In this document: positions 5,490 to 9,786 of the stretch, in pieces | Layout: every line of letters starts with the position of its first letter | How positions within the stretch are numbered: the stretch's first letter is position 1 | DNA from: Deltaproteobacteria bacterium | GTDB lineage: Bacteria > Desulfobacterota > Syntrophia > Syntrophales > UBA2192 | DNA length: 9,786 nt | Direction of reading: 5' to 3' | Assembly: GCA_026388445.1 (NCBI GenBank) | Contig: JAPLJU010000076.1 | Span: 1 to 9,786, forward strand | Made by a program: the position numbers and the translations under genes | Notes under the pieces: generated by a model | What the model saw: the letters and a program-made list of their open reading frames with translations, nothing else | Told to the model about the DNA's origin: nothing | Database searches by the model: none

Positions 5490-7064
5490 ATGATCGATAC
5501 TTTCAAAGAGAAGAAGAACATCCTCGTCGTCGATGATGAGCCCGGTGTTCGAAACCTGATCGTCGACGCCCTGAAACAATCGGGGGATTTCGGCATCCAG
5601 GAGGCTTGCGACGGTGCGGAAGCCCTCAAAGCGCTGAAGTCCGACCTCTACGACCTGGTCATCAGCGATGTTCAGATGCCCAACATGACGGGCATGGAAC
5701 TCCTTTCCAAGATCCGTGAGATCAACCCCAACATCTATGTGATCATGATCACGGGTTTTCCTTCCATCGGCCTTTCCGTTTCGGCGATGCAGACGGGTGC
5801 CGTGGACTTCCTGTCAAAGCCCTTCAACATCGATGACCTCCTCTACAAGGTGCAGATCTACCTGCGGGAGAAGACCATCCTCTCGGAGGAAAAGCTCCGT
5901 AACCGGGCCGAGTCCCTCCGGCTGAGCGACAAGATCCGGGACATTTCGAAGAGAAGCTACATCTATGACGCCATCGAAGACACGGCTGGCAACAACGACC
6001 ACATCTTTCAGGGCATGGTGGATCTGGCCCTGAAGATCGCCGACGGGGAGAGATGCTCCCTTTTCCTCTACGACGAGGAAAGCGGGGAGTTCCACCCCAA
6101 GATCATCCGGGACAGTCTTCTGGGATCTGTCGACGAGCAGACCTCACCCATGCTCCTGAGCCTGTACCGGCAGGTTGTCGAAAGGAAGGAGCCTCTGCTC
6201 TTTCAGCCCATCCACACAGGGGGATCGTGCATGATGTGCGTTCCCCTGATGATCCGCGGCAAGATCTTCGGCATCCTCTCCCTGACGAAAAAGAAAAACA
6301 TGGTGATCTTCTCGGAGAAGGATCTCCATTACATCCTGAGTCTCACGCGGAGGGCCTCTCTCAACCTGGAGAACCGGATCCTTTACGAGAGCCTCTACGA
6401 CAACATCACAGACACCTTCAAAGCCCTTGTCGGATCCATCCAGGTTCGCGACCACTACACGGAACTGCACTCCGCCCATGTCACGAACTTCGCCCTCCGG
6501 ACGGCCGAAACGATGAAATGCGCCGCCCCGGACATCGAATCCCTGAAAATCGCCGCCATGCTCCACGATATCGGGAAGATCGCGATTCCCGACGTCATCC
6601 TCCTGAAGCCGGCCCCCCTGACGGCGGAAGAATACGAGGTGATCAAGAATCACTGCCAGATCGGTGACAACATCCTCGCCCCGATTCTCCTCTTCGAGGC
6701 CGAGAGGAAAATCATCCGGCATCACCACGAGCGATGGGATGGGAAGGGTTATCCCGATGGGCTCTCGGGAGAAGAGATCCCCTTCTTCTCACGGCTCCTT
6801 GCCGTTGCCGATGCCTTCGATGCCATGACAACCGACCGGCCCTACCGGAAGGCAATGACCCAGGAGAAAGCCATTGAGGAAATCAGAAAAAATGAGGGCC
6901 GCCAGTTCGACCCGAAACTGATCAAGCCCTTCGTCGAAAGCCTGCAGAGCACCGGGCCTTGCCCCGTCTTCCCGTCAAACGATCCCCCCGCTGATACACG
7001 TAAGTTTTTCATTAAGCAAGGGGATTTCCCCTACTCGGCAATTGTCCCGGGATCTTTCGCTTGA
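5490..7064 (+). CDS. Response regulator with REC, GAF-like and HD-GYP domains; predicted c-di-GMP phosphodiesterase
   Basis: 524 residues in three parts. REC domain, ~8-128: D15/D16, phosphoacceptor D60 in VISDVQMPNMTG, T88 and K110. A GAF-like domain, ~155-298 (CSLFLYDEESGEFHPK, CMMCVPLMIRGKIFGILSL), contains C189, C247 and C250. HD-GYP domain, ~305-487: H327/H330, the catalytic H359-D360 in MLHDIGKIAIPD, H388, HHHERWDGKGYPDGLSG with G420-Y421-P422, and VADAFDAMTTDRPYR. All usual metal-binding and GYP residues are present, so it should hydrolyse cyclic di-GMP in the cytosol under phosphorylation control, with the GAF as a possible second input. The ATG at 5490 is the first possible start after an in-frame stop at 5472-5474; its ribosome site is weak. 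No dedicated kinase lies beside it. The last ~37 residues are unlike the family and overlap the convergent small membrane gene by 34 bases. Confidence 0.95.
   Translation: MIDTFKEKKNILVVDDEPGVRNLIVDALKQSGDFGIQEACDGAEALKALKSDLYDLVISDVQMPNMTGMELLSKIREINPNIYVIMITGFPSIGLSVSAMQTGAVDFLSKPFNIDDLLYKVQIYLREKTILSEEKLRNRAESLRLSDKIRDISKRSYIYDAIEDTAGNNDHIFQGMVDLALKIADGERCSLFLYDEESGEFHPKIIRDSLLGSVDEQTSPMLLSLYRQVVERKEPLLFQPIHTGGSCMMCVPLMIRGKIFGILSLTKKKNMVIFSEKDLHYILSLTRRASLNLENRILYESLYDNITDTFKALVGSIQVRDHYTELHSAHVTNFALRTAETMKCAAPDIESLKIAAMLHDIGKIAIPDVILLKPAPLTAEEYEVIKNHCQIGDNILAPILLFEAERKIIRHHHERWDGKGYPDGLSGEEIPFFSRLLAVADAFDAMTTDRPYRKAMTQEKAIEEIRKNEGRQFDPKLIKPFVESLQSTGPCPVFPSNDPPADTRKFFIKQGDFPYSAIVPGSFA
7019..7032. 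repeat. Short palindrome AGGGGATTTCCCCT between convergent genes
   Basis: Arms AGGGGA and TCCCCT meet at a two-base centre. It lies inside the end of the HD-GYP gene and at the stop codon of the convergent small gene. With so short a loop and no T-run it is a poor terminator; it may be chance. Confidence 0.25.
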
Positions 7065-7275
7065 TCCGGCGGTATTTCTGCAAGCTTAACGGCCGTTCCG
7101 TAGTACCGGATCCTGTTGACCTGCTGCCTCGAGGCATTCTTGTCCTCGTGAGGGGGGGCGGCCCGCGTCAACTCCACAACGGCATCGGCATCCATGAGGA
7201 GAGCCCGGTGCATGAGAAGGACAAGGGCTCGATTCTCGGCGGCGCTGAAATAGCCCCTGTAGGCTTCTCCCTCAT
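7031..7275 (-). pseudogene. C-terminal fragment of the frameshifted small membrane protein
   Basis: In the frame ending at the TAG at 7031-7033, the sequence reads EAYRGYFSAAENRALVLL, then MHRALLMDADAVVELTRA, ending AKDPGTIAE. It is a plausible soluble helical domain, but lacks a good start or ribosome site at its beginning; the first ATG in frame is at 7211-7213. It continues naturally from EEMRE in the upstream frame if one G is added to the GGG at 7269-7271. The joined protein would be about 131 residues from the ATG at 7425. Its 3' end overlaps the HD-GYP gene by 34 bases, tail to tail. Function unknown. Confidence 0.6.
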
Positions 7276-7425
7276 CTCTTCCAGGGCCCTCTGAATGGTC
7301 TCAACGGCCACGCTCTTCTGCATTCGCTTCTTCGCCGCCCGGAAGACAAGAAAAAGGACGACCAAAAACGGGGCAATGACGATGAGAAAATTAGATACGT
7401 GTTTCAGTATGACCGGGATGTCCAT
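7168..7425 (-). CDS. Small single-pass membrane protein downstream of polA (reading frame probably broken)
   Basis: From the ATG at 7423-7425 the frame reads MDIPVILKHVSNFLIV, a hydrophobic stretch (residues ~11-29, IAPFLVVLFLVF), then a basic stop-transfer segment (RAAKKRMQK) and a charged helix (VAVETIQRALEEMREK). This suggests one membrane helix with the short end outside and the C-terminus in the cytosol. A TTG at 7432-7434 overlapping the polA stop codon, with GAGG four bases upstream, is an alternative start; either way the gene is coupled to polA. After about residue 55 the frame becomes unconvincing (PPRIEPLSFSCTGLSSW) and ends at 7168, while the neighbouring frame reads a good continuation down to 7031. 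I do not recognise the family. Confidence 0.55.
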   Translation of the reverse strand: MDIPVILKHVSNFLIVIAPFLVVLFLVFRAAKKRMQKSVAVETIQRALEEMREKPTGAISAPPRIEPLSFSCTGLSSWMPMPLWS

Positions 7426-7430
7426 ACGAA

Positions 7431-9786
7431 TCAATGCGCCTCGTCCCAGTTGTTGCCCGATGCGATCCCGACTAGGAGCGGCACCTTAAGTTTGATGACC
7501 TCTTCCATTTCCCTCCGGATGAGGGCCACTGCCGCCTCCTTCTCCTCGAGGGGGACCTCAAAGACCAGTTCATCGTGAACCTGCATGATCATGGCGGACT
7601 TCATTTTTTTCTTCTCCAGGATCCGGGCGAGATTCACCATGGCGATCTTGATGAGATCCGCCGCCGTGCCCTGGATGGGTGTGTTGACCGCCGTTCGCTC
7701 GGCAAACTGCCGGACGGCGATGTTGGTGCTTCGGATCTCCGGCAGGTTGCGCCTCCGGTTGAGCAGGGTCGTGACGAACCCCTCTTTCCTGGCCTGCTCA
7801 AGAAGGGCATCCAGGTAGGCCCTGACGCCCCGGAACTTGGTGAAATATTCCTCGATGAATTGTTTCGCCTGAGCCTGAGGGATGCCGAGTTCCCTGGAAA
7901 GGCCGAAGGGACTCATGCCGTAAATGATCCCGAAGTTGATGACCTTGGCCTGCCGTCGCATCTCGACCGTCACCATCTCGGGGAATACGCCGAAGACCGT
8001 CGCCGCCGTCCTCGTGTGGACGTCGTCCCCCGACTCGAAGATGTCGAGGAGAGCCCTGTCCCCAGAGAGGTGCGCAAGGACGCGAAGCTCGATCTGCGAG
8101 TAGTCCGCCGAGACGATAAGAGAACCCCGGGGAGCAACAAAGGCCTGCCGGATGCGCCGACCCTCCAGGGTCCGGATGGGGATATTCTGGAGGTTGGGGT
8201 CGCTGCTCGAGAGTCTTCCCGTGGCGGTCACCGTCTGGTTGTAGGAGGTGTGTATCCTCCCCGTTTTAGGATTGATCATCGAAGGCAACGCATCGACATA
8301 GGTCGATTTGAGCTTTGCAAGGCTCCGGTAGCCGAGGATCTCGGCCGGGAGTTCATAGGTCTGGGCCAAGGCCGTCAAAACCTCCTGGTCGGTGGAGTAG
8401 CCCTCCTTGGTCCTTCTTCCCCGCGGGAGTCCGAGCTTTTCAAAGAGAATGACCTGGAGCTGCTTGGGGGAGTTGATGTTGAACTTCTCACCGGCAAGGC
8501 TGTAGATGCGCCCTTCCGATGAAGTGAGGATTGACTCGAACTGAACGGACATCTCCCTGAGGAACTTGACGTCCACGAGGACCCCTCTCCTTTCCATTGC
8601 GGCGAGGACTTCCACCAGGGGCATCTCCACCTCGTAGAAAAGATCGCGAAACCCCTCTGCCCGGATTTTCTCATCGAGGACCGTCACAAGCCGGAAAACG
8701 GCATCGGCCCTCTGGCAGGCATACTCAGCGAGCTTCTCGGAGGGGACGTCCCCCGGGTGAACCACCTTGGCCCCGCCACCGACAACCTCTTTTAGGGACA
8801 GGGTCTCCTGGTTCAGGAACTCCCGGGTGACATCGGGAAGATCATGAGTTTTCTTGATAGGGTTGAGAATGTAGGAGGCGACCATCGTGTCGAGGGCAAG
8901 GCCTTTCAGGGCAATCCCCTCTCCGGCGAGGACGAGGACGACATTCTTGAGGTCATGACCGAATTTCCTGATGCGCCGGTCGGAAAGGACCGGGGAGAGC
9001 CGATCCAGAACCTTTCTTTTTTCGAGGAATGTTCCGTTCGCCCCGTCCTTCAGGGGGATGTAACAGGCCTCACCGGGTTCCAGGCAGAAGGTGAGGCCCA
9101 CGATCTGAGCCGTCAGAGCGGAGCCGGATGCGAGCTCCGCACCGAGCGTAAACGCTCCGACCTCTTCGAGACGTTTCAGGAAGGAGCTGAAAACTTCCTC
9201 GGTGGTCACGAGGCCGTATCGCCCTTTCAGCACCTTCTGTCCAGCCCCGAGGTCCTGGAGAAGGGTGGAGAATTCGAGTTCCGTAAAAATCCGCCTGAGC
9301 TCTTCTTTGTCGGGTTCCCGGAGTCGGGCTTTTTCAAGCGTGAATTCGATCTCGGCATCGGTCTTGACGGTTGCCAGTTTCTTGCTCAGCCTGGCGAGAT
9401 CGGCATTTTCCTGGAGGGCTTTTTTAATCTTCTCGTTCCTGACCTGATCCGCGTTGGCCAGAACCCCCTCGACACTGCCGTATTCCTGGAGCAGCTTCAG
9501 TGCCGTCTTCTCCCCCACGCCGGGAACACCGGGAATATTATCCGAGGCATCGCCCATGAGTCCGAGGACATCCACGACCCGGTCGGGACCGACGCCGAAT
9601 TTTGCCTTCACACCCTCAACGTCGAAGGTTTTGTCCTTCATCGTATCGATCATGATCACGCGATCGGAAACCAGCTGCAGGAGGTCCTTGTCCCCGGAGA
9701 CGATGACCACCCTATATCCCTTTCCTTCATAGGTCTTCGCCAGGGTCCCTATGATATCGTCAGCCTCGATACCCTCTTTTTCAAGG
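7431..9786 (-). CDS. polA: DNA polymerase I (partial, about 100 N-terminal residues beyond window)
   Basis: The frame is open from the right edge to a TGA at 7431-7433, giving 785 residues; the GTG at 9708-9710 is internal, since ADDIIGTLAKTYEGKGYR precedes it. Visible parts in order: the end of the 5'-3' exonuclease domain (SGDKDLLQLV, then GLMGDASDNIPGVPGVGEKT with the helix-3-turn-helix); a 3'-5' exonuclease-like domain; and the polymerase domain with TATGRLSSSDPNLQNIPIRT, motif A DYSQIELRVLAHLSGD, motif B RRQAKVINFGIIYGMSPFG, NTPIQGTAADL and motif C MQVHDELVFEV. The polymerase site is complete, with phenylalanine at the nucleotide-selecting position of motif B. The exonuclease-like domain has lost three of four catalytic carboxylates (see findings), so proofreading is probably absent. 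It acts in Okazaki-fragment processing and repair. A small membrane protein gene follows directly. Confidence 0.98.
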   Translation of the reverse strand, partial: LEKEGIEADDIIGTLAKTYEGKGYRVVIVSGDKDLLQLVSDRVIMIDTMKDKTFDVEGVKAKFGVGPDRVVDVLGLMGDASDNIPGVPGVGEKTALKLLQEYGSVEGVLANADQVRNEKIKKALQENADLARLSKKLATVKTDAEIEFTLEKARLREPDKEELRRIFTELEFSTLLQDLGAGQKVLKGRYGLVTTEEVFSSFLKRLEEVGAFTLGAELASGSALTAQIVGLTFCLEPGEACYIPLKDGANGTFLEKRKVLDRLSPVLSDRRIRKFGHDLKNVVLVLAGEGIALKGLALDTMVASYILNPIKKTHDLPDVTREFLNQETLSLKEVVGGGAKVVHPGDVPSEKLAEYACQRADAVFRLVTVLDEKIRAEGFRDLFYEVEMPLVEVLAAMERRGVLVDVKFLREMSVQFESILTSSEGRIYSLAGEKFNINSPKQLQVILFEKLGLPRGRRTKEGYSTDQEVLTALAQTYELPAEILGYRSLAKLKSTYVDALPSMINPKTGRIHTSYNQTVTATGRLSSSDPNLQNIPIRTLEGRRIRQAFVAPRGSLIVSADYSQIELRVLAHLSGDRALLDIFESGDDVHTRTAATVFGVFPEMVTVEMRRQAKVINFGIIYGMSPFGLSRELGIPQAQAKQFIEEYFTKFRGVRAYLDALLEQARKEGFVTTLLNRRRNLPEIRSTNIAVRQFAERTAVNTPIQGTAADLIKIAMVNLARILEKKKMKSAMIMQVHDELVFEVPLEEKEAAVALIRREMEEVIKLKVPLLVGIASGNNWDEAH

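Noticed and set aside
6144..6728. Minus-strand open frame of 194 codons
   Set aside because: It is antisense to the GAF and HD-GYP domains of the plus-strand gene and has no features of its own.
7575..8522. Long plus-strand open frame of 315 codons
   Set aside because: It is antisense to the polymerase domain of polA, with Asp/Arg-rich composition and no recognisable motif.
1..9786. CRISPR array, tRNA, rRNA, insertion sequence, toxin-antitoxin or defence genes
   Set aside because: I saw no regularly spaced repeats, tRNA-like cloverleaf, transposase motif or defence-system domain on either strand.

Overview
The window looks like an ordinary chromosomal stretch of a motile or formerly motile, GC-rich Gram-negative bacterium. 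The most likely source is a Desulfobacterota ('deltaproteobacterial', Syntrophales/Geobacter-like) genome. This assignment is inferred from family resemblance: an NtrC-type sigma-54 regulator paired with a soluble PAS kinase, a response-regulator HD-GYP protein, and a SPOR/TPR envelope protein. I see no rRNA, tRNA, CRISPR array, insertion sequence or phage gene.

Layout. Positions 1-3215 (minus strand) hold a three-part operon: a SPOR-domain exported protein, a long TPR protein and a PAS-HisKA histidine kinase that runs off the left edge. The first two are probably one gene of about 805 codons split by a missing base near 2891-2893. A very good -24/-12 (sigma-54) promoter lies at 3286-3304, just upstream. 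A strong rho-independent terminator at 3394-3436 separates this operon from the next gene upstream, an NtrC-family activator (3511-4893, minus) with an intact GAFTGA loop and its own sigma-70-like promoter. From 5138 the plus strand carries a 71-residue protein weakly resembling FlgM, preceded by a sigma-28-like promoter, and then a REC-GAF-HD-GYP protein (5490-7064). The right end (7031-9786, minus) holds the C-terminal ~785 residues of DNA polymerase I and, directly downstream, a small one-helix membrane protein that also appears to be split by one missing base.

How it fits together. The soluble kinase and the sigma-54 activator form a plausible FleSR/FlrBC-like pair, here encoded in two adjacent transcription units. 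The sigma-54 site in front of the kinase operon suggests that the activator, or another sigma-54 activator, controls production of its own kinase. The HD-GYP protein (predicted c-di-GMP hydrolysis), the FlgM-like protein and the sigma-28-like site fit a motility/surface-life switch. This link is inference, because no structural flagellar gene is in the window.

The two apparent frameshifts are the same kind: each is repaired by adding one G to a GGG run. That pattern points to homopolymer sequencing error at least as much as to real mutation. DNA polymerase I has lost three of the four classical 3'-5' exonuclease carboxylates, so it is probably not a proofreading enzyme.
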